Origin: Prorocentrum cordatum
Taxonomy: Eukaryota > Sar > Dinophyceae > Prorocentrales > Prorocentraceae
Direction: 5' to 3'
Assembly: GCA_963575745.1 (NCBI GenBank)
Contig: CAUYUJ010014195.1
Location: 23,501-87,500, forward strand
Length of the DNA: 64,000 nucleotides
A program made the translations under genes and the position numbers. Shown in pieces: positions 23,012-32,684 of this stretch. A model generated the notes under the pieces. That model searched no databases. It worked only from the letters and a program-made list of their open reading frames with translations, and was not told the origin of the DNA. Position 1 is the stretch's first letter, and each line of letters starts with the position of its first letter.

Positions 23012-23272
23012 TCACAAAAACAATACTGCGAGCGTTTCGATGCCAATCACGCTGGCACGGTCACGGGGCTTGCAGCAGAAGGCTCGATACACCAAATCGT
23101 ACTCCTCTTTCGCCTGCTGTGGTGCCATTGTCCCGCTGCTGCTGATGCTGCCACTGCCAGTGCTGCCGCCGTCGCTTCTGCAGCGTGTGCATTCGGTCCC
23201 CCCGGTCTCCTCCTCTAGCAGGTCCTTGCAGCGCGGCTCGTCCAGCATGGTAAAGGCCCCGCCAGCAGCAGC
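23012..23272 (-). CDS. Candidate exon, function unknown
   Basis: A pyrimidine-containing acceptor ending TCTGATCGCAG (23273) is followed by high-GC3 codons reading AAAGGAFTMLDEPRCKDLLE, then EEETGGTECTRCRSD. Later comes QQAKEEYDLVYRAFCCKPRD, with a stop near 23012. Composition and codon use look like real coding sequence. There is no recognisable domain. The 3' limit could be a donor rather than the stop. Confidence 0.35.
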   Translation of the reverse strand, partial: AAAGGAFTMLDEPRCKDLLEEETGGTECTRCRSDGGSTGSGSISSSGTMAPQQAKEEYDLVYRAFCCKPRDRASVIGIETLAVLFL

Positions 23273-23315
23273 CTGCGATCAGACCGCGGGAGACATTGAG
23301 ATCGCAAGCCCTCCC

Positions 23316-23392
23316 TGTCTCTCTCTCTCTCTCTCTCTTCTCCGCCACCCTCTCCCTCTCTCTCTATATATATATATGTGTGTGTGTATCGC
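23316..23392 (+). repeat. (TC)n-(TA)n-(TG)n compound microsatellite
   Basis: TCTCTCTC passes into TATATATA and then TGTGTGTG. No coding potential. Confidence 0.95.
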
Positions 23393-23515
23393 TCCCTCCC
23401 GGTCTCCCCTCCCCCCTCCCCACTCATCCCCCGCCCCTCTGCCCCTATCACTCCTCGCGCGCTGGCAGCATGGCGCCCCCCCCCCCCCGCCGCACTTTCA
23501 GGGCCCCTAGAACAG

Positions 23516-23680
23516 GGCTAGGATCGGGATAAATCGCTCCAGAGCGTTCCGGAGCGCTCTCAGAGCGTTCCGGAACGCTCTGGAGCGGCCGCGGCGCCCA
23601 ATACATCCTCCAGACCCGCCGATTCTCAGAGATTTCGAGTTATCCCGATCCGATTTTGTCCCGATCTTCGCGTCGTTTTA
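23516..23680 (+). mobile_element. 165-bp palindromic GGATCGGGATAA element, copy 2
   Basis: Identical to 20311-20475 apart from one base in the central palindrome (CGGAGCGCTCT for CGGAACGCTCT). Orientation is the same and spacing between copies is 3,205 bases. The flanks differ on both sides apart from a shared GGCTA at the left edge, supporting transposition rather than local duplication. Confidence 0.85.
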
Positions 23681-23764
23681 CCCCCCCCCCGAGGCCCAGC
23701 GGCCGCCGCCGCCCGGACCAGAAGGAGGGGAGGTGGCGCGCAGGCGGAGGGGCGGGGGCGGCCG

Positions 23765-23935
23765 CTGCCGGGCGCCCCCCTCCTCCTCCTCCTCCTCCTC
23801 CTCCTCCTCTCTCCTCCTCCTCCTCCTCTCTCCTCCTCCTCCTCCTCCTCCTGATCCTCCTCCTCCTCATCCTCCTCCTCCTCCTCCTCCTCCTCCTGAT
23901 CCTCCTCCTCCTGATCCTCCTCCTCCTCCTCCCCG
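23765..23935 (+). repeat. TCC/CTGATCC microsatellite
   Basis: Long TCC runs with CTGATCC and CTCATCC interruptions directly downstream (minus sense) of the CNBD-like exon. Probably intronic in the minus-strand gene. Confidence 0.9.
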
Positions 23936-23948
23936 GGGGGGGGAGGAC

Positions 23949-24085
23949 CCCCGCCTTGGACACGTGCCTGCTCAGCAGGATGGGCTTGATCTTGTCGAGG
24001 AAGGCGTCCGCGAACTTCGGGCTCAGCTCCAGGATCTTGTCCGCGGGCATGTTGCGGCGCTCGCGCTCCAGGGTCACGTCCTCGC
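23949..24085 (-). CDS. Exon resembling the start of a cyclic-nucleotide-binding domain
   Basis: The acceptor CTCCCTCGCCAG ends at 24086 and the donor is GTCCTCC at 23948 (a GC donor after CCAAG is an alternative). The 137 bases are two bases plus 45 codons: ERERRNMPADKILELSPKFA, then DAFLDKIKPILLSRHVSKAG. The pattern L-SP-F---L---LKP------AG is that of helix A leading into the first strand of CNBDs in cyclic-nucleotide/HCN/EAG-like channels and PKA regulatory subunits, where the next exon would supply the E/D-x-I...G-D segment. Very GC-rich codons. Neighbouring exons are not identified; a segment at 24649-24745 (KKFVSAIGRRSFGCLKEASW) may belong. Confidence 0.55.
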
Positions 24086-24754
24086 CTGGCGAGGGAGCGC
24101 CGGCACGCACCGCGGGAGGGCGGCAGGCCGCCGCCAGGGGGAAGAGAGAGAGCCTCGGGGGTGGCTCTGGCGGCGGGCGCCGTGACAGGCCAGGGGTGCT
24201 GGGGCGCAAATGCGCGGCAGAGGGGATCGCGGGGAGAGACGGCGTGATGGAAGGGACGGGGCGGGCGGAAGGGAAAGCAGCGATGGGAGGGAACGGGAAG
24301 CGCCATCGCGGCAGCAGGAGCTGGGCCCTCAAAAGAAGAAGAACAACAGTACTGATAAGAGCAAGCAGTACGGAGGAGAAGAAGAGAGAGAAGGTCGGAC
24401 GGGGACAGATGGATGGGCACGTGGACCTTGTCCGGGAGGAAGCCACAGGCAAAAAGCAAAACGGGGAAGGGGCGGTCAGTGCACCAGATCGGCCGCCACC
24501 CAGCTTGGCGGCCCGGGCCGCTGGAAACGCGGATGGCTCTTGTATTTCCGCCACTGCGCCGCCCCCTGGGCGAACGAGCACCTCTCCGTCGTGTTGCCGT
24601 TCTGTGGTGGCACTGGCCTGGACGACTTCCTCCCGCGTCCGAAGGTGCCTGCCAGGACGCTTCCTTGAGGCACCCGAAGGACCGCCGACCGATCGCCGAA
24701 ACAAACTTCTTCCGCCGCTGCTCGATCGGCGCAGCTGCCTCACCAGACGTTCCT

Positions 24755-25015
24755 CCTCCCTCCTCCTCCTCCTCCTCCTCCTCCTCCTCCTCCTCCTCCT
24801 CCTCCTCCTGCTCCTCCTCCTCCCCTCCTCCTCCTCCTCCTCCTCCTCCTCCCTCCTCCTCCTCCTCCTCCTCCTCCTCCTCTCCCCCTCCTCCCCCTCC
24901 TCCCCCACCTCCTCCTCCTCCTCGTCCTCCTCCTCCTCCTCCTTCTCCTGCTACTCCCCCATTCCTCCTCCTCCTCCTCCTCCTTCTCCTCCTCCTTCTT
25001 TTCCTCCTCTGCCCC
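24755..25015 (+). repeat. TCC microsatellite cluster
   Basis: Several TCC runs separated by TCCCCC or TTC interruptions. The poly-E/G/S/P frames here are not genes. 24090-24750 between the repeats shows only the possible exon noted with the CNBD-like exon. Confidence 0.9.
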
Positions 25016-25080
25016 CCACTCCGTACTGTCAGGCCGACAGAACCAGGTGCTGACTTCACGAGCCTCGCTCAGGGGTGCGC

Positions 25081-25200
25081 TCACGCTGCCAATCTGTATG
25101 GCGGCGGCTGAAAAAAACTACCACTGGCGGGGACCGCGTTCAACAAACAGCTCTCCGCGCTGCTGGAACTTTCTGATGATGACGACGATTCAAACTCCTC
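25081..25200 (-). CDS. Candidate terminal exon with Ser/Glu-rich start
   Basis: A textbook acceptor (TTTGTTTTTCTATTACAG, ending 25201) is followed by 39 codons and TGA at 25081-25083. The peptide begins EEFESSSSSESSSSAE and ends with LNAVPASGSFFQPPPYRLAA. The plus strand is also protein-like here (FNKQLSALLELSDDDDDSNS), but lacks an equally good splice signal, so minus is preferred with caution. Function unknown. Confidence 0.4.
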   Translation of the reverse strand, partial: EEFESSSSSESSSSAESCLLNAVPASGSFFQPPPYRLAA

Positions 25201-25221
25201 CTGTAATAGAAAAACAAACAA

Positions 25222-25310
25222 CTGCATAGATATAGTTCCAACCATCCTATGGTGTGGGATCCTCGCTTTGAAGAGACAGCACCCCGTGTCCCTCTCCGCA
25301 CATATCCTGT
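25222..25310 (+). repeat. CCATCCTGTGGTGTGGG-type dispersed repeat, copy 1
   Basis: Contains CCAACCATCCTATGGTGTGG, then CCTCGCTTTGAAGAGACAGC and ACCCCGTG. Related copies are at 25968-26040 (plus) and about 53990-54045 (minus). In each case it borders the 90-bp satellite family. Confidence 0.65.
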
Positions 25311-25344
25311 TCTCTACTCTCACCTTCCTCCCCTCCTCCGTCCT

Positions 25345-25545
25345 CCTCCCCTAATTGCCTCTGCCCTCACACCCCGCACACGCTTCGTGGTCCCATAGGG
25401 AACTTCACCCGAAAGCCCCAAATGCCCCACTGGCTGCGTTCGCATGCGCCGACCGCACCCTTCTCGGCACACCCCTCACACGTTTCGTGGTCCCCAGGGT
25501 GCTCCACCGAATGCCGCTGGCTTGGGGGGGGGGGGGGGGGGCGAG
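25345..25545 (+). repeat. Two diverged units of the 90-bp satellite
   Basis: ACACGCTTCGTGGTCCCATAGGGAACTTCACC recurs as ACACGTTTCGTGGTCCCCAGGG, with AATGCCCCACTGG between. This is the same family as 26.08-27.47 kb. It ends in an 18-base G run (25524-25542). Confidence 0.7.
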
Positions 25546-25802
25546 CGCCGTGCACACCAGCCACATGCAAACAAGTGGCCCTGGTCGGGCAGGGGTCGCT
25601 TCTGGTGCGGCGGCGCTGTAGGGGGGGCCAGATCCGAGCGCGTGGGCCAGAGCTGTGAGGGGGGGACCCCATGTGAGCCCGAACCGTCAGTGCCTGCGGC
25701 GAGCGGGCACCCTGACGCGTGGCCGAGCAGAGTCGGACGCGCAGCGCCCGCGGAGCCGACGCGCCCGTGCACCCTGCTGCTCCTGCTGCAGAAGGCGGGT
25801 GG

Positions 25803-25853
<51 letters not shown>

Positions 25854-25965
25854 CGCCGCTTTCTGCCTCGACCCTGGGGCGAAGACCGAAGGGGGCGACG
25901 GGGAAGAAGCGCTTGAGCTGGAAACCAACGTTCTCGGGACGGGGGCCCGATTCCCAGATCTCCGG
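25546..25965 (+). repeat. (CTG)n microsatellite in GC-rich spacer
   Basis: About 16 CTG triplets lie at 25803-25852. The surrounding sequence is GC-rich with no supported gene. Confidence 0.8.
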
Positions 25966-25967
25966 TG

Positions 25968-26040
25968 ATACATTTTTCCCAGCCACCCTGTGGTGTCGGG
26001 TCTTCGTTCTGAATCAGCAGCACCCCACGTGCCACTCCTC
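25968..26040 (+). repeat. CCATCCTGTGGTGTGGG-type dispersed repeat, copy 2
   Basis: CCAGCCACCCTGTGGTGTCG followed by TCTTCGTTCTGAATCAGCAG and CACCCCACGTG, homologous to 25222-25310. Confidence 0.6.
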
Positions 26041-26079
26041 CCGCTGCCCCCTCCTCCCTCCTGCCTCCGACCTCCTTCT

Positions 26080-27475
26080 GCGCAAATTCCGCATGCGTGG
26101 CCACGCCCAGTCTGGCACATCGCTTCCGCGCTCGGCGGTCCCAATAAGAAGAATCCTATAGAAGGCCCAAATGGCACAGCCCGCATGCATGACCACGCTC
26201 ACTCTGGTACATCGCTCACACTTCTCGTGGCGCCAATGGAGTTCTACGGAAGGTCCAAGTGGCGAAGTCACCATGCGTGCCCACGTTCATTCTGGCACAT
26301 CGCTCACACGTTTCGCGGCCCCAGTAAAAGCTCCGCAGAAGGGCATAATGGCGAAATCACCATGCGTGCGCACGCTCTGGCACATCCTTCAAACGTTTCG
26401 CGGCTCCAAGAAGAGCTCCTCAGAAGGCCATGGCGGCAAAGCTCGCGTGCGTGACCACGCTGCGGACAAGATTCATGTCCATATCCAGCGCTTTTTGGAT
26501 TTTTTTGGAAGCGGCGCCACAAGGCCGAGGCGCACGGGATATGGATAAACATCGAGCCTCTAGGGGGCAAATTTATCCATATCCAGTGCGTCTGGGGTTT
26601 CTTGGGAAGGGAGCCCGAAACTCCATACTGCACTGGATCTACACAGAAGTATTGCCCGCACAAGCCCATCCTGGCACACCCCTCATGGCCCCATAAGAGC
26701 TCCACATAAGGCCATACTGGCAAAGTCCGAAAGCGTCACCACGCTCATCCTGGCACACACACATACACACCTCATACGTTTCTAGGTCCCATAAGAATTC
26801 CACAGAAGGCTCAAATGGCAAAGTCCGCAAACCTGACCACGCCCCTTCTACCAACACGCCCTTTACACGTTTCGTGGCCACCACAAGAGCTCCACAGAAG
26901 GCCATAACGGTAAGGTCCACATGCGGACCATACCCATTCTGCCACATCGCTCACACACTTCGCGGCCTCAGTAGGAGCTCATCAGAAGGCCCAAAAGACA
27001 AATTCCGCAGGCGTGAGCACGCTCAATCTGACACATCGCTCAAACGTTTCGTGGCCCGATAGGAGCTCCACGAGAGGCCCGTGTGGTAGGGGCCGCATGC
27101 GTGAAGGCCCCAGCGGCAGGGTTCGCATGGCGCCCCGCCCATCTCGGCGCAGACCTCACAAGTTGCATGGCCCCATAAGGGGGATCGGCCAAAATCCCCG
27201 GTGGCAGGGTTCACATGGGGTCGTCCCGCCCACCTCGGTGCAACCCTCAAGCGCTTCGTGGTCCCATGTGGAGCTCCACCGACGGCCCCCGTGGCAGCGC
27301 CCGCATACCGCCGCCCGGCCCACCTTGGCGCACCCCTCGCGCGCGCCGTGGCCCCGTAGGGAGCTCCACCGAGGGCCCCAGTGGCAAGGCCCGCGTACCG
27401 CCGCTCAGTCCATCTCGGCACACGCCTCACACGTTTCGTAACCCAATAAGGCGCCCCCCCTCCTTCGGCACACCC
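26080..27475 (+). repeat. 85-95-bp satellite, about 14 units
   Basis: Recurrent words are TCTGGCACATCGCTCACACG, TTTCGTGGCCCCA, GGAGCTCC and a CCGCATGCGTG segment. CTGGCACAT starts recur at 26111, 26203, 26291 and 26376 (spacings 92, 88 and 85). The array is interrupted at 26470-26640 by unrelated sequence with ATCCATATCC motifs. On the minus strand the units translate to Cys/Gly/Trp-rich repeats like those at 53.6-53.9 kb, but here the frame drifts between units. Confidence 0.85.
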
Positions 27476-27658
27476 CTCAAGCGCTCCTCCTCCTTCGTCC
27501 CCTCCCATAGGGAGCTCCACAGGGAGCTCCCCCTTCTTCGTCCCCTCCCGTTGCGCCGCCTTTGAGGAGAGGGTCATGTCCTGCGTCACTCGCACCCTCA
27601 TATGGTTGTATCCTTCGCCTGGGTAGCTTTCAACCCCTGTATGCTTTCTCGATTTTAG

Positions 27659-27825
27659 CATCCAGTGCACGCTATCAGACACAAGGGCCATTATACATGC
27701 ACCCGCCACAGGAAGAAATACCCCCCGGAAAGGGGGCAGGACATCTTTGGTCGCACACTAAAAAACATCAGATCGACAAATGTCGGGCCCCCTCGGGCAC
27801 CTCTTCACCGCCATCCGAGGACTAA
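27659..27825 (+). CDS. Candidate terminal exon on the plus strand
   Basis: A strong acceptor (ATGCTTTCTCGATTTTAG, ending 27658) is followed by two bases and 54 codons to TAA at 27823-27825. The peptide begins SSARYQTQGPLYMHPPQEEI, then PPGKGAGHLWSHTKKHQIDK and ends TSSPPSED. Composition is natural. Another frame continues open to 27970, so the frame is not certain. It converges on the minus-strand gene ending at 27922, with about 96 bases between. No family is recognised. Confidence 0.4.
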
Positions 27826-27829
27826 AAGA

Positions 27830-27910
27830 GGACAAAGGGCGCCCCCGGCGAGGGCCCAACGATTTCTGGCACCGGCGGGGGCCCCTCGCCAGGTGCCAGG
27901 ACTTGAACCG
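27830..27910. other. GC-rich hairpin between converging gene ends
   Basis: GGCGAGGGCCC and GGGCCCCTCGCC, and CTGGCACC and GGTGCCAG, are nested inverted repeats lying between a plus-strand stop (27825) and a minus-strand stop (27922). It could act in 3' end formation of either transcript; that is inference. Confidence 0.45.
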
Positions 27911-27921
27911 CGACGGCTCGA

Positions 27922-28094
27922 CTACTTAACCGCGAGGGTCTGCTGCGCAAGTGTCACTGTCCAAGATTGACTTGAACGGCATTGGTCGCCGTCGTCGGAT
28001 GACACCTCCTCGAACAAGTTAAACTGGTAGCCGTGCTTGCGCACGTCTGGGCCCTTATTCCTGCCGTCCTGGTCCTTCATCTGCACCGACCAGC
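27922..28094 (-). CDS. Candidate terminal exon, two-exon minus-strand gene end
   Basis: The acceptor is CTTGGTTTGGACGACAG. Two bases plus 57 codons end in TAG at 27922-27924. The peptide contains GWSVQMKDQDGRNKGPDVRK, then HGYQFNLFEEVSSDDGDQ, a convincingly protein-like, acidic C-terminus. The two-base lead matches the one-base tail of the exon at 28365-28437, across a 270-bp intron. Function not recognised. Confidence 0.5.
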
Positions 28095-28364
28095 CTGTCG
28101 TCCAAACCAAGCAGGCGAGGCATACAGACCGAATGGCAAGTAGCACCGACGACACGGAACGACAAGTGCCAGATCTTACTGAAACTTTGATGAGACGTGA
28201 TCATATGCGGGCACCCACCAGGGAAACACTTTCCCCTACGTGTCTGAACAACAACAAGCATGCTGTTGCTTCAAGCGATCCCCACCGAAACCTTAAAGCG
28301 CTTGTTCCCGACGGCGCGCGGTCGCCGTAATGGTGGAACGCTGCGCGCGGGGCCCTCTGGTCAC

Positions 28365-28437
28365 CGGTCTCGGCAAGTGCGGCGGTCGGGCCGGGTGGCG
28401 AATCCCGCTTCCTCCGAATCCAACAACACCTGAACTC
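28365..28437 (-). CDS. Candidate penultimate exon
   Basis: The acceptor TCCGATTTCTTTTGTCAG and donor GTGACC bound 73 bases, 24 codons plus one. In the phase required by the next exon it reads EFRCCWIRRKRDSPPG and PTAALAET. A second frame (VQVLLDSEEAGFATRPDR) is equally open but out of phase with 27922-28094. The upstream sequence is a pyrimidine-rich intron. Confidence 0.4.
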
Positions 28438-28519
28438 CTGACAAAAGAAATCGGAAGAGACCCCGTGCGAAAAACAAAAAAGATTCGATCACGTGCGGTG
28501 CGAAAGCGAGAGACAGCCG

Positions 28520-28745
28520 CGGCCTGTTGAAAGAGGAAGAGGACGATCATCAGCAGGAGGCACACGACGAAGACGAACATCAGCAGGAAGAGGACGAGGA
28601 CGAAGAGAAGACACGACGAACATCAGCAGGAAGAGGACGAGGAGGAAGAGGAGGAGGAACACGACGAAGACGAACATCAGCAGACAGGATCATCATCAGC
28701 AGGAGGAGGACGATCATCAGCAGGAGGAGGCGGACGACGAAGGAT
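28520..28745 (+). repeat. CATCAGCAGGAAGAGGACGA microsatellite-like repeat
   Basis: Imperfect units of CATCAGCAGGAGGA and GACGAAGACGAA repeat, probably inside the first visible intron of the minus-strand gene. A TCC run follows at about 28791-28840. Confidence 0.8.
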
Positions 28746-28929
28746 GAGGAGGAACAGCAGGAAGGCGAGGCGGGCCTCTCCTCCCCACTGTTCCTCCTCC
28801 TCCTCCTCCTCCTCCTCGCCTGCCTCCCTCCTCCTCCAGTTTGTCCCAACTCCTCGTCCTCTCGTCGTCCTCCCTCCTCTTCTCTTACCTCCTCCCCTCT
28901 CCTACCTCCTGCCCTCTCTTGCTTGGCTA

Positions 28930-31390
28930 CTGCATACGTGATGTTGTGCTATACTGGGTTTGGTTGGATTGTGCGACAGTGTAGTATGTGATACTGTGTT
29001 CTGTGATGTTTTGATCTCGACGGGCCAGCGCGACTCCACAATGTTCCATGTAGTAACACTATACAGTAACATTATGCATGTAGTGTTCTATGATATCCTC
29101 CTATGTTCTTGACGGGCCGGCGTGACGTGTTGACGCATTGGCGACGCCGTGAAGTGGTGGCTACTGCAAACGCGATGTTGTGCTATAGTGTGTGTGCGTG
29201 TGTGTGTGTGTGTGTGTGGTAGAAGTATCCCCCAATGTAATGTGTGGTACTGTGTTCTGTGATGTTATGATGTCGACGGGCCAGCGTGACGTCGTGAGGC
29301 TTGTCACGTTAGATACGTCAACGAATCGCTCATTGCTGTGGCTGCTGGTTCCTGTGGCCAAGCTGACGTAAGTGTACGTACGGTATGTCATGTTATGATA
29401 TCCCTCCGCCCTGTTGTTCTCATCCGTTCGAATATGATCTGTCATGCTCGCTCCAGCCACAGTATGCGTTGGTATGTCATGGTGTGCCTTGCTCTATGGC
29501 AACGTGTTAGGACATGATGTGCTCTGTCAGGCTCTGTTGTAGTATGCTCTGTTTCATGGTGCTGTTGACGGCTCAGGTCAGTATATTATAATATGATCTG
29601 CCCTGTTAATAGATGTTGCTACCTCCTGTTCTGTCGTGGTACTCCTCTCCACCACTGCACAAATGCCATGTCTGGATTCAGAAACGGTTCAACCGAGTTC
29701 CATGTAGTCACGCTCTTTCATGGTCTGCTCTATTATGTCCTGTTCTGTTCTCGACGGGCCAGTCGTGACGCCTGTGACGTTAGATGCGTCGTCTGTTATG
29801 ATGTTATTCCTTTACTTGTGTGTCTCATTGGATGGGGTATGTTATGACATGATCCTATATGGCACCATATGTTTTGCGATGTCATGGTATGACCATTCCA
29901 GTGGCACTTTGTTATGACTTGTTATCTTATGGAACACTAGGTCTTAACATGCCCTGTTCGGTGATGCTGTGGACAGCTCAGCACGGTATAGCAGACTACG
30001 CTATGCTCTGCTAGTATGTGTCGCCATGCTGTGTGGTGCCGTGTTAGGATATGCAATGTGATGGTGTCATGGTATGGTATGATATGGGATGCCGAGGGGT
30101 GCTATGAGATGCCCGGCTGCGTGCTGTGATAGTGTGGTATGTCGCCTTATGTTATGTCATGCTCTGCCCTGGTATGTGCTGTGATGTTCTGTGTGGTGAC
30201 GGCTCGGTCCAGTATGGTCCATCATGGGCTACGCTGCTAGTGTGTGTCGCTGTGCTCTGCTGACGTGCTATGGCATGTTCTGTGCTGCTGTGTATTGGTA
30301 TGGTCTGCCCTGTCCAAGTGTGTCGGGTTATGCTTGGCGATGTCCTGGTGTGATGTGTGATGTCGTCTTCTGTTCTGCCACGTTGTGCTCTGACATTCTC
30401 CGTGGTGTGCTGGTGTGCTCTGCGTTGTTGTCATGCCGTTGCTAGGTTATGGTCTGTCATGTTCTGCCATGCTCGTGTTCTGATCTGGCATGATATGGTG
30501 TGTCATGGTGTGGTATGTCAAGGTTCGTCGTCGCAAGGTTCTGCAATCGTGGCATGATCTGGTCCGTCAAGGTGTGGTATGGTATGCTCTGTTATATTGT
30601 GTGATGTTGTGTTCCGTCACCGTGTGATATGTCACGTTCTGCTCTGGTATGCTGTGATATTCGGTTAGTTGACGGCTCGGATCTGTAACCTATTTAATGA
30701 AATTTTCTGCTAATATGATTCGCGATTATTTGCTGTCATGGTATGATATGATATGTGATGATGTGCCATGGTATGAGATGGTATACCAAGTTGTTGTGTT
30801 ATGCCGTCTTCTGGTATGTCATGTTGTGTCCTGGTTTGTTGTGTGATGTCATGTCATGGTTTACGTTGTCATGACATTGATATGCTATGATATGATATGT
30901 TATGTCATGATCGTGGTATTTTATGTCATGATGTGGCATGCTGTGTTCTCAGGTGTTCATCGTCGCTATGCTCTGCTGTCGTGTTATGATGTGTTCTGTG
31001 ATGCTGTGCCAAGTTAAGATGTGCTCTGTCAAGGTATGTTATACCATGCTCGGTTATGGTGTGTGAGGTTGTGTTGTGTGGTCCGCTGTTATGTCATGTT
31101 ATGTTATGGTATGTTAGGTGATGTCATGGTATGCTCTATGCTGTGATGACATTGATATTGTCTGGCATGCCATGTTATGTTGCGTCATGTGGTGTTCTGT
31201 CGTGTTCGTCGTGGCCATGCCCTGCTGTCGTGCTATGTTATGTGATGCTGTGTCATGGTATGGTCCCTGTTCTGTTATATTGTGACCTGTCGCCTTCTGC
31301 TCGGCCATGTTCTGCTCTGGTATGTTCGGTTCTGTCATGCTCTGCTCTGTTCTGTCGTGGTCTGCTCTGTCATGTTCTGTGCTGTCGTGT
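28930..31390 (+). repeat. 2.4-kb TG-rich low-complexity tract
   Basis: Degenerate words (TGTTATG, TGGTATG, TGTTCTG, TCATGGTATG) fill the plus strand with almost no run of A or C. A GACGGGCCAGCGTGACG motif recurs near 29017, 29111, 29274 and 29753, and a TG dinucleotide run is at 29190-29218. There is no fixed period and no credible ORF. Confidence 0.8.
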
Positions 31391-31391
31391 T

Positions 31392-32325
31392 CGTCGAGGG
31401 CGCGAGGCGGGACACCCGGGACTCTTGGGGGATCATCGGGACAACTTGGGGTCTGGCCGCCGCGGTGTGCAGGGTGGGGTTGGCCGGGCGCGAGGCGGGA
31501 TACTCGGGATCATCGGGACAACTCGGGGTCTGGCGGCCGCGGTGTGCAGGGTGGGGTTGGTCGGGCGCGAGGCGGGATACTCGGGATCATCGGGACAACT
31601 CGGGGTCTGGCGGCCGCGGTGTGCAGGGTGGGGTTGGTCGGGCGCGAGGCGGGATACTCGGGATCATCGGGACAACTCGGGGTCTGGCGGCCGCGGTGTG
31701 CAGGGTGGGGTTGGTCGGGCGCGAGGCGGGATACTCGGGATCATCGGGACAACTCGGGGTCTGGCGGCCGCGGTGTGCAGGGTGGGATTGGCCGTGCGCG
31801 AGGCGGGATACTCGGGATCATCGGGACAACTTAGGGTCTGGCGGCCGCGGTGTGCAGGGTGGGGTTGGCCGTGCGCGAGGCGGGATACTCGGGACCATCG
31901 GGACAACTTAGGGTCTGGCGGCCGCGGTGTGCAGGGTGGGATTGGCCGTGCGCGAGGCGGGATACTCGGGATCATCGGGACAACTTAGGGTCTGGCGGCC
32001 GCGGTGTGCAGGGTGGGGTTGGCCGTGCGCGAGGCGGGATACTCGGGACCATCGGGACAACTTAGGGTCTGGCGGCCGCGGTGTGCAGGGTGGGATTGGC
32101 CGTGCGCGAGGCGGGATACTCGGGATCATCGGGACAACTTAGGGTCTGGCGGCCGCGGTGTGCAGGGTGGGGTTGGCCGTGCGCGAGGCGGGATACTCGG
32201 GACCATCGGGACAACTTAGGGTCTGGCGGCCGCGGTGTGCAGGGTGGGATTGGCCGTGCGCGAGGCGGGATACTCGGGATCATCGGGACAACTTAGGGTC
32301 TGGCGGCCGCGGTGTGCAGGGGTGT
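31392..32325 (+). repeat. 77-bp tandem repeat with 154-bp higher-order dimer
   Basis: GTCTGGC starts recur exactly every 77 bases from 31451 to 32298, eleven full units plus partial ends. Early units carry GGTTGGTCGGGCGCGAG and ACTCGGGG. From about 31780, units alternate strictly between GGGATTGG...GGATCATC and GGGGTTGG...GGACCATC, a 154-bp dimer. The unit has no stop in several frames, so long repetitive ORFs on both strands are artefacts. Each late unit carries CTTAGGGTCTGG. Confidence 0.95.
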
Positions 32326-32339
32326 GTGTGGCTGGGTGG

Positions 32340-32684
32340 CTTGTCCTTGAAATCTAACAGCACCAGACTGTCGGGTGGGGAACAAAACATGAAACGCAAT
32401 AGAAACGCGGAAGCAACTGTGCAGTATGCAGATGCTCGCTGCATCAATGCACGTCCAGCATGACCTCGCACATCAACAACCTGGGCGACCACAATGCACG
32501 GAGAAATATCCTTCAACCCTGGCGTTATACGACCACCGGCCTCCAGAGCGTCAGGGAAGGGTCTTTGCGCAGGCGGCATTATGTCTGGATCCCTGCGCAC
32601 AACAACTGCACACTGTGACAAGTCATTCCGCGATCGCAAAGCGGACGACCACTCGCGAAGCGCAGCGAATGTGTGGAAAGACAT
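32340..32684 (-). CDS. Candidate coding segment, function unknown
   Basis: A minus frame open from 32684 reads MSFHTFAALREWSSALRSRN and later RRDPDIMPPAQRPFPDALEA and GGRITPGLKDISPCIVVAQ, with a possible acceptor ACTGTGCAG and donor GCCCAG|GTTG inside. The plus strand is also open (32494-33051), so strand is uncertain. It may be a host exon or an unrecognised element. 32700-33060 is similarly open on both strands but unassigned. Confidence 0.3.

Noticed and set aside
23626-25059. 477-codon minus ORF and 465-codon plus ORF across TCC repeats
   Set aside because: Length comes from triplet repeats; only the short 23949-24085 exon, which is in a different minus frame, is convincing.
27880-27965. 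GGTTCAAGTCC (minus) resembles a tRNA B box, with an A-box-like GGTTAAGTAGTCGAG nearby
   Set aside because: The T-stem does not pair, there is no room for an anticodon arm between the boxes, and the A-box-like part lies in a protein-like terminal exon. Not called as tRNA or SINE.
31131-32296. Long ORFs across the 77-bp array
   Set aside because: 77 is not a multiple of three and the unit lacks stops in several frames, so open frames on both strands are expected by chance.
31800-32320. TTAGGG in each late 77-bp unit as telomeric sequence
   Set aside because: It occurs once per unit as part of CTTAGGGTCTGG, not as tandem hexamers, and the dinoflagellate telomere is thought to be TTTAGGG.
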